Source: a virus
Length of the DNA: 29,324 bases
Direction: 5' to 3' (one strand)
IMG/VR virus record: IMGVR_UViG_3300005617_000735
Span: 1-29,324 of that record
A model generated the notes under the pieces. The model had not been told where the DNA came from. It searched no databases and saw only the letters and a list, made by a program, of their open reading frames with translations. Below are positions 14,819 to 22,373 of the stretch, in pieces. Every line of letters starts with the position of its first letter. The first letter of the stretch is position 1. Made by a program: the position numbers and the translations under genes.

Positions 14819-16437
14819 TGGTACAAGAAAAGAAACTTTGGGAATATCAGGAGCGGTCGGTCAATCTGACTATTGCAAAGTTTGGCAACAACATCCGCAG
14901 GGTTGTTTTCCAGATGGCGACAGGAGGGGGTAAGTCCCCTTGCTTTGTAACGATGAGTCACCGGTATACCCAAAAGATGAAAAACCGTGTTCTCATTCTT
15001 GTTCACAGGGAGGAGTTGTTGCAGCAGGCGAGAAAGACTTTATACAACTGGTATGATATCACCTCCGCCGCTTTGACCGCTGAGACCGAATATTTACCCA
15101 ATTACCAGGTGGTAGTAGCCATGGTGGAGACGGCTTTTAACCGGCTCAAAAAGAACCCAAATTATTTTGGAGAGGTAGGCTTGCTGATAATTGATGAGAC
15201 ACATAGGGGGGAGTTTAAGAAGCTATACCCGCATTTTCCTAATGCGTTTATCTGTGGTTTTTCAGCCACGCCAATCAGTGGCAAAAAAGATGATCCACTG
15301 AAGAACCATTTTGATGATATCGTATGCAGCATAGACATCCCCGAATTGATAGAAATCTGGAGGGCGGACCATACACAAGGCCTGGTACCGAACAAAACCA
15401 AGTGCATGTCATCTGTTGACCGGGATAAGCTTTCCATAAAAGGTGGTGAGTTCGTAGATAAGGAAATGCAGGAAGAATATAAAAAAGCCAAGCACGTTCA
15501 GAATTGTCTGTACGCATATAAGACTTTTTGCGACGGTAAAAAGACCATCATTTTCAACACCGGATTAGAGCACAATCAAAAAGTATATGAGGTATTCAAA
15601 GCGGCCGGTTACCCGGTAGAAATGGTAGACGGTACCACGCCCAAAGAAATCAGAAGAGGGATTTTTAAATGGTTTAAAGAAACTCCTGGTTCTATATTGG
15701 TGAATTTTGATATCGCTACCACAGGCAATGACGAACCAAGCGTGGAAGCCGTTATTACAAACTTCTCTACAAAATCCCTTACTAAATGGTTACAGACAAC
15801 AGGACGCGGGGGCAGACCTCATCCAGGCAAAGAATTGTTTCACATAATAGACCTCGGGGGAAACGCCGTAGAGCACGGTGACTGGAGTGATGCGCGTGAT
15901 TGGAAAGATATTTTCTTCCGCCCTGAGAAAGCAAGAAAAAAATCTGATGAAAAGGTTGGAAAGGAGTGTAAAAACTGCCACGCGCTTATAAAAATCGGTG
16001 TAAATATTTGTCCTGAATGTGGCCATGAGAACCGCGAAAAAAGGCAGAATGTATATGATAATGGTCCGGCCACTTTTCAAGATTTTAGTGGTAAACTTTT
16101 GCCAGAGGTTGATATTGAAACATTGATTATTGAAACGATGAACAACAAAATGTACTTCGCCCTTCACAAAATAAAGGCTGCTATCATCACCCATGTAAAA
16201 TACAAATGGAGAATACGCCGGGGTAAGATGACCGATGAAATCGCTGAGCAGATATTGTCTCACTATAACCAAATGGTATATCTGTGGCTTGAAATCGGAA
16301 AAGAAAAGTTTGGTAGGTGGCCCGATAAGCATGGAGACAGTTGGATAAGGAACGGCGCCTGGCATCAAAAGATGGCTGGCCAGTGGATGCGTGAGGCACT
16401 GGAAAAGGAATTTGAATGGCCGGCAATAGAAGTATAA
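14818..16437 (+). CDS. DEAD/DEAH-type SF2 DNA helicase with zinc ribbon
   Basis: 539 residues. Walker A ATGGGKS (34-40), motif Ia VHREELLQQ (62-70), motif II DETH (126-129), motif III SAT (149-151), and motif VI QTTGRGGRP (326-334) are intact, so an active SF2 ATPase is expected. C384, C387, C398 and C401 form a zinc ribbon. The C-terminal 130 residues are an unassigned helical domain. It resembles type III/ResIII and XPB-like phage helicases. Starting on the stop of the helicase-methyltransferase fusion, it may cooperate with it, supplying the ATPase power that the GLHKT variant may lack. Roles in replication or recombination are also possible. Confidence 0.86.
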   Translation: MVQEKKLWEYQERSVNLTIAKFGNNIRRVVFQMATGGGKSPCFVTMSHRYTQKMKNRVLILVHREELLQQARKTLYNWYDITSAALTAETEYLPNYQVVVAMVETAFNRLKKNPNYFGEVGLLIIDETHRGEFKKLYPHFPNAFICGFSATPISGKKDDPLKNHFDDIVCSIDIPELIEIWRADHTQGLVPNKTKCMSSVDRDKLSIKGGEFVDKEMQEEYKKAKHVQNCLYAYKTFCDGKKTIIFNTGLEHNQKVYEVFKAAGYPVEMVDGTTPKEIRRGIFKWFKETPGSILVNFDIATTGNDEPSVEAVITNFSTKSLTKWLQTTGRGGRPHPGKELFHIIDLGGNAVEHGDWSDARDWKDIFFRPEKARKKSDEKVGKECKNCHALIKIGVNICPECGHENREKRQNVYDNGPATFQDFSGKLLPEVDIETLIIETMNNKMYFALHKIKAAIITHVKYKWRIRRGKMTDEIAEQILSHYNQMVYLWLEIGKEKFGRWPDKHGDSWIRNGAWHQKMAGQWMREALEKEFEWPAIEV

Positions 16438-16454
16438 TCTCAAAAATAATCATC

Positions 16455-16652
16455 ATGACACAGGATGAACTGCAAAAGAAGTATGACCGCCTGCTGGATA
16501 AGACCAGGCAGATGCGCGGATGGCAAAAAGAGTATTTCAAATACAGGGCAGGTACAGACCTGGAGAAGGCTAAACGCCTCGAGCGTGAAGTAGATGCTAT
16601 AATATCAGAAGAGGTAAAAATTCAAAAGAGTAACCAAGGAGAAATTTTCTAA
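16455..16652 (+). CDS. Small coiled-coil hypothetical protein, 65 aa
   Basis: 65 residues from the ATG at 16455 (an earlier in-frame ATG at 16416 lies inside the preceding helicase gene and would add residues that do not look coding). The whole chain is helical and highly charged (DELQKKYDRLLDKTRQMRGWQKEYFKYRAG...LEKAKRLEREVDAII), consistent with a coiled coil. No family recognised. It ends 1 base before the HNH gene and is probably co-transcribed with the replication block. Confidence 0.66.
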   Translation: MTQDELQKKYDRLLDKTRQMRGWQKEYFKYRAGTDLEKAKRLEREVDAIISEEVKIQKSNQGEIF

Positions 16653-16653
16653 T

Positions 16654-17127
16654 ATGGAGAACAAACAGACTTATTCACAGAAACTAAAGGACCCTCGCTG
16701 GCAGCGTGTGCGCTTGCAAATATTACAACGTGATGACTTCACCTGTAAAAAATGTGGTGATAAAAACAATACACTTCACGTTCATCACAAATATTACGAT
16801 TTTGGTAAAGACCCTTGGGACTATAAGACAGAGGTTTTAGTTACCCTGTGCGAAGGTTGTCATTCTGAAGAGGAAGAGGCTAAGGGTAACAAGCAGGAAA
16901 TAATCCGCGCTTTTTTGGAAGCCGGCCATTTCAACACTGAGCTTGACCACCTAGCTGCATTACTTCAGGGCGCCATCAATTTTTTAGGGACGAGCCTTTT
17001 TCATGATGTTATTACTGACCTGGCTATAAGAGGAGAAATCAACGAAATATTATTAACAGCCATTGCAGCAATACCAAAACCGACAAAAGGGGAAAACAAA
17101 GAACCTACGGAAGATTTAGAGTTTTAG
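16654..17127 (+). CDS. HNH endonuclease
   Basis: 157 residues. RWQRVRLQILQRDDFTCKKCGD is the usual HNH start, with C31-x-x-C34, then LHVHHKYY (H44, H45), and C66-x-x-C69-H70 completing the metal sites. A helical C-terminal region of about 85 residues follows, which could bind DNA or another phage protein. HNH proteins of this size are common in phages, as free-standing nucleases or packaging partners. Its position just before the initiator gene, far from the terminases, favours a replication or recombination role. Metal and catalytic residues look complete. Confidence 0.82.
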   Translation: MENKQTYSQKLKDPRWQRVRLQILQRDDFTCKKCGDKNNTLHVHHKYYDFGKDPWDYKTEVLVTLCEGCHSEEEEAKGNKQEIIRAFLEAGHFNTELDHLAALLQGAINFLGTSLFHDVITDLAIRGEINEILLTAIAAIPKPTKGENKEPTEDLEF

Positions 17128-17130
17128 TTT

Positions 17131-18069
17131 ATGAACAACCAGGACGAGTTAGTAGCCTATATAAAAATAAGCAGATCTCTGTTCAAGCATTTTTTGTGGA
17201 ACGAAAAGAGAGCCTTTAGCCGCTTTGAGGCGTGGCTGGACTTAATTCGAAAAGCATCCTTCAGTGAAGAAGTAACGGAAATGATTAAGGGTAAAATAAT
17301 CAGTAAAAACAAAGGACAAATAATAGCAAGCGTCCGTTACTTAATGGAAGCCTGGGGATGGAGCAACTCAAAAGTCTCAGACTTTCTCGAATTATTGCGT
17401 AGCCAACAAATGATCTCAATTGAAAAGCAAAATGGCATCTCTGTTATCACACTCACAAACTATGAAAAGCACAGCGGAAAAAACTTACAAAAAAGACGCA
17501 AAGGAGACGGCTCAGTTGACGAAGAATCATATGGTTATATTAATGAAGAAGACAATGAAAAGACGCAAAAGGCGACATTGAAGCGACAGTCAGGCGACGG
17601 GGAAACGACAAATATAATAAAGGATAATAAAGAAGAAGGAATTAGGAAAAGGAATAATCTTTCTGCTTCTATCGAAGCAGACCGGGTGAAGGATAAAGGA
17701 CTGAAAAAGAAATATACGGAGTTGTGTGAATCATTTGCGAATAAGGATACTATTTCAATTTGGTCAGACCTTAAAAACTTCATTGAAGAAAATAAACCTC
17801 AATTCCCAGAGCCATATATTGACACGTGGAACATTTTTGCTATCAGGTATAAACTGATTGACCGCCAAATAGAGCTTACCGCGGACCGTCGTCAAAAGTT
17901 ACGGACAAGGCTTGCAGAATCTTCTTTTGATTTTTTCGGAATTCTCAGTGCAATAAGGGAAAGACCGGCAATGAGAGGAGAAAATTCCAGTGGGTGGAAG
18001 GTTGATTTCAATTATCTAATTCGCTCAGAAAAAACTTATTCAGAAATTTTGGAGGGAAAATTTAAATGA
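17131..18069 (+). CDS. Winged-helix replication initiator / helicase loader-like protein
   Basis: 312 residues. The N-terminal part (FKHFLWNEKRAFSRFEAWLDLIRKA ... IIASVRYLMEAWGWSNSKVSDFLELLRSQQMI) is the winged-helix arrangement of phage O/DnaD-like initiators: an aromatic helix followed by a wing and recognition helix. A charged, low-complexity linker (about 120-185) precedes a helical C-terminal domain likely to contact DnaB. It is directly upstream of dnaB with a 4-base overlap, the classical initiator-helicase pairing. The linker DNA contains 11-base repeats and an A+T-rich stretch (see origin feature), as in lambda O where the origin lies within the gene. Alternative: DnaT/DnaC-like loader. 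Confidence 0.78.
   Translation: MNNQDELVAYIKISRSLFKHFLWNEKRAFSRFEAWLDLIRKASFSEEVTEMIKGKIISKNKGQIIASVRYLMEAWGWSNSKVSDFLELLRSQQMISIEKQNGISVITLTNYEKHSGKNLQKRRKGDGSVDEESYGYINEEDNEKTQKATLKRQSGDGETTNIIKDNKEEGIRKRNNLSASIEADRVKDKGLKKKYTELCESFANKDTISIWSDLKNFIEENKPQFPEPYIDTWNIFAIRYKLIDRQIELTADRRQKLRTRLAESSFDFFGILSAIRERPAMRGENSSGWKVDFNYLIRSEKTYSEILEGKFK
17491..17660 (+). other. Candidate replication origin inside the initiator gene
   Basis: CGAC recurs at 17573, 17584, 17595 and 17606, each exactly 11 bases apart, within units like AAGGCGACATT, GAAGCGACAGT, CAGGCGACGGG and GAAACGACAAA. The spacing is not a multiple of 3, so it does not come from a protein repeat. A longer repeat AAAAGACGCAAA occurs at 17491-17502 and 17558-17569. 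An A+T-rich stretch (AAATATAATAAAGGATAATAA and onward to about 17660) follows directly. This matches the iteron plus A+T-rich plan of the lambda origin, which also lies in its initiator gene. Function is inference. Confidence 0.58.
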
Positions 18070-19553
18070 GAGATTCAAAATACGATAGAACTAAATTAAA
18101 CAAAGCACAGCTGAGCAAGATTGACCTAAGCACCGCGGTTTATGGTAAGGTTCCGCCACAAGCCAAGGAGCTCGAAGAGGCAGTACTGGGAGGGGTTATG
18201 CTGGAAAAAAACGTTTTTGATATTGTGGCCGAAATACTTCGCCCGGAATGTTTTTACATGGATGCCCATCAGCGGATTTTTAAAGCCATGCAAGAGCTGC
18301 AGCAGAAGAATAGTCCAATTGATTTACTCACCCTGGTTGAACATTTGAAGTTTAAAGAAGAATTGGAAACTATTGGCGGTCCATATTTCCTTGCCCGCCT
18401 TACAAATTCAGTCGTATCAAGCGCTAATATCGAGGCGCATTGCCGGATTGTTTTACAAAAGTTCATGGCCCGGGAGCTCATCCGGATTGGAAGTATGGCG
18501 GTCAATGAAGGCTATGAAGACTCGAGTGATGTTTTTGATTCAATCGGCATGGTTGAAAAGGAAATGTCCGTCCTTACCACTGGGGGCCACGTGAAAAGCT
18601 ACAGCGATATTTCTTCTGTTGTTGTCAGCAGGTTATCAAGAATTGCGGAATTGCGTAAACAAGACCGTCACGTGACCGGAGTTCATACGGGTTATGCAGA
18701 ACTTGACCGCGTAACCCACGGCTGGCAGCCTACTGATTTGATTATTCTTGCCGCAAGGCCTTCAGTGGGTAAAACAGCTTTTGCGCTTAATTTGGCACGC
18801 AATGCAGCGACTCATTTTCAATACAAGGTTCCGGTTGGTTTCTTTTCGCTGGAGATGAGTACTGGCCAGCTGGTAGATAGAATCATTTCTGCAGACGGTG
18901 AATTACTACTGGACCATATTACGAACGGGCAACTGGCAAATGATGAAATGGTAAAACTGGATGAGGCTTCAAACCGTATCAGCGAAATGAAAATTTATAT
19001 TGATGATACAGCCGCGGTAAATGTTTTCCAGTTAAGAAGCAAGGCCAGGCGCATGAAACGCAAGCATAAAATTGGGCTCATTATCGTGGATTATATCCAG
19101 CTGATGAGTGGCATGGAAGACCGTAAAACCAACAACCGCGAACAGGAGATATCAACCATTTCCCGGCAGTTGAAAATACTCGCTAAAGAGCTGGAGATAC
19201 CTATTATAGCACTCAGTCAACTGAGCCGTAAGGTCGAGGATAGGAAAGGAGGAAAGATCCCGCAGCTGAGTGACTTGCGCGAATCGGGCGCTATTGAGCA
19301 GGATGCTGATATGGTAATGTTTCTCTACCGTGAGGAGGATTCAAACGAAATGGGCGAAAGTAATAAGGGCCTCACCCATTTGAAAATAGCCAAGCATAGA
19401 AACGGCACACTGGAAACGATTGACTTTGAGGCAAGGCTATGGTTTCAAAAATTTATTCCTTATGAACATACCCAGGGACCGGCAGAAAAGAAGACCGGCA
19501 GTTGGAAACCAGTCTCTGATTTATTTGACAAGAATAGTGATTTGAAATTTTAA
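18066..19553 (+). CDS. dnaB: Replicative DNA helicase, DnaB family
   Basis: 495 residues. N-terminal DnaB domain begins at PPQAKELEEAVLGGVMLE, and the RecA-like motor has Walker A ARPSVGKT (230-237), Walker B LIIVDYIQLM, the motif REQEISTISRQLKILAKEL, and the arginine-finger region SQLSRKVEDRKGGKIPQLSDLRESGAIEQDADMVMFLYRE. All expected blocks are present and in order, so a full-length ring helicase that unwinds DNA at the phage fork is expected. The start overlaps the initiator stop by 4 bases. The next gene is a DnaA-type DNA-binding domain, so this phage carries its own initiation set instead of relying only on host DnaA and DnaB. Confidence 0.93.
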   Translation: MRDSKYDRTKLNKAQLSKIDLSTAVYGKVPPQAKELEEAVLGGVMLEKNVFDIVAEILRPECFYMDAHQRIFKAMQELQQKNSPIDLLTLVEHLKFKEELETIGGPYFLARLTNSVVSSANIEAHCRIVLQKFMARELIRIGSMAVNEGYEDSSDVFDSIGMVEKEMSVLTTGGHVKSYSDISSVVVSRLSRIAELRKQDRHVTGVHTGYAELDRVTHGWQPTDLIILAARPSVGKTAFALNLARNAATHFQYKVPVGFFSLEMSTGQLVDRIISADGELLLDHITNGQLANDEMVKLDEASNRISEMKIYIDDTAAVNVFQLRSKARRMKRKHKIGLIIVDYIQLMSGMEDRKTNNREQEISTISRQLKILAKELEIPIIALSQLSRKVEDRKGGKIPQLSDLRESGAIEQDADMVMFLYREEDSNEMGESNKGLTHLKIAKHRNGTLETIDFEARLWFQKFIPYEHTQGPAEKKTGSWKPVSDLFDKNSDLKF

Positions 19554-19563
19554 AAAATAACCA

Positions 19564-19863
19564 ATGATTACAAAACTCAAACCCACCATGTCAACCGTAG
19601 TAGATGCCGTTCTCAGTCACAAAGGTATGGCTTTGCATGAAATACAACTCAATACTCGGAAGAGGCCTGTGGTTTACGTAAGACAATTGACCATGTATAT
19701 GCTAACCATGTATACAAACATGAACCAAAGGAAAATTTCAGAGTTATTCAACAAGGACCATACGACAGTGATTCATTCTGTACAGACTATTAATGACCTA
19801 TTGTGTTATGATGAGGGGGTTAAGAATGATGTGGCAGCAATTAAAATACTGATAGGGGAATGA
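19564..19863 (+). CDS. Stand-alone DnaA domain IV-like DNA-binding protein
   Basis: 99 residues. The C-terminal two-thirds (RKRPVVYVRQLTMYMLTMYTNMNQRKISELFNKDHTTVIHS, about 32-72) match DnaA domain IV: a basic loop-helix, a helix-turn-helix, and the signature N-K-D-H-T-T-V-I-H-S, close to the R-D-H-T-T-V-I-H-A of DnaA that contacts the DnaA box. The AAA+ ATPase and domains I-II are absent. So it should bind DnaA-box-like sites but not open DNA by ATP-driven assembly. It might act as a competitor of host DnaA or as a co-initiator at the phage origin. It lies 10 bases after dnaB and overlaps the next gene. Confidence 0.84.
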   Translation: MITKLKPTMSTVVDAVLSHKGMALHEIQLNTRKRPVVYVRQLTMYMLTMYTNMNQRKISELFNKDHTTVIHSVQTINDLLCYDEGVKNDVAAIKILIGE

Positions 19864-20276
19864 AAAAGCCAGTTATCCGAATAGAAGACTTCCGCAACAC
19901 AGCAGCTGCCAGGCTCAACAAGCACCTATTTGAAGAGCCGTCGCCTGCCCCGCAGGAAGAAAAGAAGAAAGGCAAATTCGGCAACAATATCACTTATGTT
20001 GACGGTATTCCTTTCGATTCACAGAAAGAAGCAAAGCGTTACCGGGTTTTACGCAAGGCCCTGAAGGAAGGAAAAATTAGTTTTCTGGCTAGGCAGGTCC
20101 AGTTCGAGCTAAATGCACCGGGCACCCATAGCTTAATCTATGAGGCTGACTTCACCTATACCACTGCTGATGGAAAACAAATCGTGGAAGACAGTAAAGG
20201 CCACAGAACCCGGGAATATTTAAAGAAAAAGCGCTTGATGAAAAAAGTGCATGGCATTGAAATACTTGAAACATGA
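19860..20276 (+). CDS. DUF1064-type phage nuclease (PD-(D/E)XK-like)
   Basis: 138 residues. After a charged lead, NNITYVDGIPFDSQKEAKRYRVL is the start of the DUF1064 domain (the E of 'S-Q-K-E-A' is conserved), and YEADFTYTTADGKQIVEDSKGHRTREYLKKKRLMK contains the E-x-D...E-D-x-K core that makes DUF1064 PD-(D/E)XK-like. Such proteins are common in phages, and are suspected of resolving branched DNA. It overlaps the DnaA-like gene by 4 bases and the next gene by 4 bases, in the replication operon. Cleavage activity is by family analogy only. Confidence 0.8.
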   Translation: MKKPVIRIEDFRNTAAARLNKHLFEEPSPAPQEEKKKGKFGNNITYVDGIPFDSQKEAKRYRVLRKALKEGKISFLARQVQFELNAPGTHSLIYEADFTYTTADGKQIVEDSKGHRTREYLKKKRLMKKVHGIEILET

Positions 20277-20455
20277 CCTATAAATACCTGGGTGACCGCT
20301 TCACTGACGAAAAATATAAAGGGCAACTATGTCAAGCAGTTCGCCGGCCAGATGGGAAATGTATCCGTGGAAGGAACGGGAGCATGCTGGTTGAATTTGC
20401 AGGCGGTATAAAAGTGAACGTGATTGGCAGATTGCTAAGAAAAATAAAACCATGA
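20273..20455 (+). CDS. Small conserved phage protein, 60 aa
   Basis: 60 residues beginning MTYKYLGDRFTDEKYKGQLC, with the motif RRPDGKCIRGRNGSMLVEFAGG that I recall from other Bacteroidota phage ORFs of the same size. Two cysteines sit 11 apart. Probably a small beta-barrel. Starts by a 4-base overlap with the preceding nuclease gene and overlaps the next by 4. No function known. Confidence 0.68.
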   Translation: MTYKYLGDRFTDEKYKGQLCQAVRRPDGKCIRGRNGSMLVEFAGGIKVNVIGRLLRKIKP

Positions 20456-20721
20456 TTGTAGCCCTACTGATAGATGGTATTGAAGTAAAAGAATTCTGGT
20501 GGCCAGATGTAAAGTTCGGTTGTGATGCAGCTCACCACGAGAATTTGCGGAGACACATAAACGGTGCAGTAAAATACTGCGAAGCAACAATCCAGCACCT
20601 GGTCAATCCAGCCAGGTGTACATGGTGCGTAAAAATTAACAGTAGAGGAAAAGCAAAAACGATAAAAATTAACGATAATGAATGCAATAGTAAACTTCAG
20701 GTTGTGCACACTCACCGATAA
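20452..20721 (+). CDS. Hypothetical protein, 89 aa
   Basis: 89 residues, unrecognised. Cys23, and C-T-W-C at residues 56-59, with several His residues in HHENLRRHINGAVKYCEATIQH, could form a metal site, but this is a guess. The start overlaps the previous stop by 4 bases. The last 44 bases overlap the start of the next gene in a different frame, which is unusual for this tightly packed operon and leaves some doubt about the exact end. Confidence 0.6.
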   Translation: MIVALLIDGIEVKEFWWPDVKFGCDAAHHENLRRHINGAVKYCEATIQHLVNPARCTWCVKINSRGKAKTIKINDNECNSKLQVVHTHR

Positions 20722-20878
20722 AGAGCTACTGGATAAAGTTGACAGCATGACTGATGAGATGTATAAAACAGGAAAAATACATTATGGCCAAATACCAGCA
20801 AGGCCAAATGAAGACTATGATTTATTGGTCGGAGAGTTGGTCAAAAGGTTTTATTTGCTTACTCAGGAAAAGGAATAG
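20678..20878 (+). CDS. Small conserved phage protein, 66 aa
   Basis: 66 residues. LCTLTDKELLDKVDSMTDEMYKTGKI and IPARPNEDYDLLVGELVKRF are strings I recall from many short phage proteins of this size. The protein is helical and acidic, with the conserved-looking core A-R-P-N-E-D-Y-D-L-L-V-G-E-L. It is read in a different frame from the preceding gene and overlaps it by 44 bases. It closes the replication operon before the terminase region. No biochemical function known to me. Confidence 0.7.
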   Translation: MNAIVNFRLCTLTDKELLDKVDSMTDEMYKTGKIHYGQIPARPNEDYDLLVGELVKRFYLLTQEKE

Positions 20879-20909
20879 TGCATAAAGTGTTAACAACATT
20901 TACCACGTT

Positions 20910-20956
20910 CAGCGGAAACGCTGTGTTCATATCGTTCAGAATATTCTGTACATTTG
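20910..20956 (+). promoter_or_regulatory. Hairpin, 12-bp palindrome and -7 box upstream of the small terminase
   Basis: In the 82 bases before the small terminase: CAGCG-GAAA-CGCTG at 20910-20923 (a perfect 5-bp stem with a GAAA tetraloop), the perfect palindrome CAGAATATTCTG at 20937-20948, and TACATTTG at 20949-20956, an exact TAnnTTTG -7 box. CGTTCAG occurs twice (20906-20912, 20933-20939). No good -33 box is seen 19 bases upstream. The set could be a late promoter or operator, or a packaging signal. Confidence 0.45.
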
Positions 20957-20960
20957 GTTT

Positions 20961-21440
20961 ATGGCAGCTCCAAAGGGAAATCAATTCTGGAAACTACGTT
21001 CTGAACACGGTCGCGAATATCTTTTCGCAAATCACAATGAATTATGGAAAGCCGCTGAAGAATATTTTAACTGGATTGATGGTCATCCTTGGCACAAGAA
21101 TGAGGTAAACAGGACCGCGGAAGAAAGAACAGACCGCATAATAAAAGTTCCGATAGCCAGACCATATACATTATCAGGCCTTTGTGCATATCTCGATGCC
21201 TCAGAAAAGTATTGGTATTCATTTAAGAAGCGCGATTTATCGGAAGATTTTATATACATCGTACAGCGGATAGAGAATATTATCATCACGCAGCAGTTCG
21301 AAGGAGCTGCTGTTGGTGCTTTTAATGCGAATATAATTGCCAGAAAACTGGGACTGGGTGAGAAAGTTGATGCAACGCTCGCCAATCCAACCGGACCAAC
21401 AGACGAGGCGCAACCATTCCGTATCACACTCAACTTGTAA
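20961..21440 (+). CDS. terS: Terminase small subunit (Bacteroidota phage type)
   Basis: 159 residues. The start MAAPKGNQFWKLRSEHGREYLFANHNELWKAAEEYF and the later YTLSGLCAYLDASEKYWYSFKK plus GAAVGAFNANIIARKLGLGEKVD match the DNA-packaging small subunit family that I recall from Bacteroidota phages. The N-terminal part should be the DNA-binding HTH and the C-terminal part oligomerisation and large-subunit contact. It would recognise the packaging site and feed DNA to the large terminase. The large terminase is 5.6 kb away, separated by a sugar-modification cassette, which is unusual. The predicted -7 box ends only 4 bases before the ATG, so a leaderless start is possible. Confidence 0.78.
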   Translation: MAAPKGNQFWKLRSEHGREYLFANHNELWKAAEEYFNWIDGHPWHKNEVNRTAEERTDRIIKVPIARPYTLSGLCAYLDASEKYWYSFKKRDLSEDFIYIVQRIENIIITQQFEGAAVGAFNANIIARKLGLGEKVDATLANPTGPTDEAQPFRITLNL

Positions 21441-21443
21441 CCA

Positions 21444-22034
21444 GTGACCCGGAACCAGATTATAGAAAAGCTTTATACCGGGAAGAATTTCAATGATTGC
21501 ATTGGCAAGATGGAGCCCGACCACTTGCGGGAAGATTTAAAGATGGAGGTGATTGCCATTGTTTGTGAGATACCAGAAGAAAAGATAATCGGGCTGGCGG
21601 AAAGAAAGGAGCTTGACTTTTTTGTGGTGAAGATTATTCTGAACCAAATAAAATCCAACTCGTCACCATTTGCCAAGAAGTACCGGCAACATTTGGTAGA
21701 GTATAATGGCCTCCATGTTAATGGAGAATGGGAAAACAGTAAACAAGGCAGGGAATTTACAAAAGATGAGATAACCTTCTTCACTAAAAGATCTCAGGCA
21801 ATTGAAGCAGATTTTAATATAGACATCGAAGAGCGCGAATTGCGGGAGTTGGTTGAGGATATGGCCCTCGAAGAAATAGACCGGGAATACTGGTACAACA
21901 AGGGCCTTATTCATCTATATCTCAAACATGGAAACTACCGTGCAATCCAGGCCGAAACAGGAATTCCTTATATCAGCGCTTATAAGACCATTCAAAAATC
22001 ATTTAAAAACATCAAACAAAAAGTAGGTAAATGA
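21444..22034 (+). CDS. Sigma-70-like regulator
   Basis: 196 residues, GTG start at 21444, 3 bases after the terminase stop. The N-terminal part (CIGKMEPDHLREDLKMEVIAIV ... LDFFVVKIILNQIKSNSSPFAKKYRQ) resembles the region-2 helices of small phage sigma-like factors. Near the C-terminus YRAIQAETGIPYISAYKTIQKSFKNIKQKV looks like a region-4 helix-turn-helix. A long charged helical linker lies between. Such sigma-like genes next to the small terminase occur in other Bacteroidota phages in my recollection, and could drive late transcription. The match is by helix pattern only. Confidence 0.62.
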   Translation: MTRNQIIEKLYTGKNFNDCIGKMEPDHLREDLKMEVIAIVCEIPEEKIIGLAERKELDFFVVKIILNQIKSNSSPFAKKYRQHLVEYNGLHVNGEWENSKQGREFTKDEITFFTKRSQAIEADFNIDIEERELRELVEDMALEEIDREYWYNKGLIHLYLKHGNYRAIQAETGIPYISAYKTIQKSFKNIKQKVGK

Positions 22035-22363
22035 AAATTACATCATCTATAATCCAATGGGCCATTGTTATAGCGGTTACTTATTTCATCCTTATGGGGT
22101 TCAGCTTCCGGCCCCATGTTCCTGTTTTCCCTGTAGTGCCAGGTTACTTGGTGGTTCCGTTCGCGCTGAGCCTAGCATTTATATGGGTGGAGGTTTTGAA
22201 GTTGGGATCAGTGAAGCCTTTCACCTGCGTTAAATGTTTATCCGCGTGGTTTGCGCTGATATTGTCGCTGGTCTTTCACCAGGTGGCGTTTTGTTTTTTC
22301 CATATGGCATTGGGGCTATTCGCCGGCTCCATGTATTCAGCAGTAAAAATGAGATTTCTATAA
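22031..22363 (+). CDS. Hypothetical membrane protein, 110 aa, three to four spans
   Basis: Hydrophobic segments at about residues 7-25 (IQWAIVIAVTYFILMGFSF), 37-58, and two in the C-terminal part (AWFALILSLVFHQVAFCF, HMALGLFAGSMYSAV). The pair CVKC (66-69) between them is on a polar loop and could coordinate metal. The start overlaps the sigma-like gene by 4 bases. Multi-span small proteins in this region of phages may be holin-like, but no lysis enzyme is next to it. Assignment left open. Confidence 0.65.
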   Translation: MKITSSIIQWAIVIAVTYFILMGFSFRPHVPVFPVVPGYLVVPFALSLAFIWVEVLKLGSVKPFTCVKCLSAWFALILSLVFHQVAFCFFHMALGLFAGSMYSAVKMRFL

Positions 22364-22373
22364 AAACAATTTT

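Noticed and set aside
15790-16443. Leftward open frame of 217 codons
   Set aside because: It lies completely opposite a helicase with intact motifs, has no neighbour in that direction, and the residues show no family pattern.
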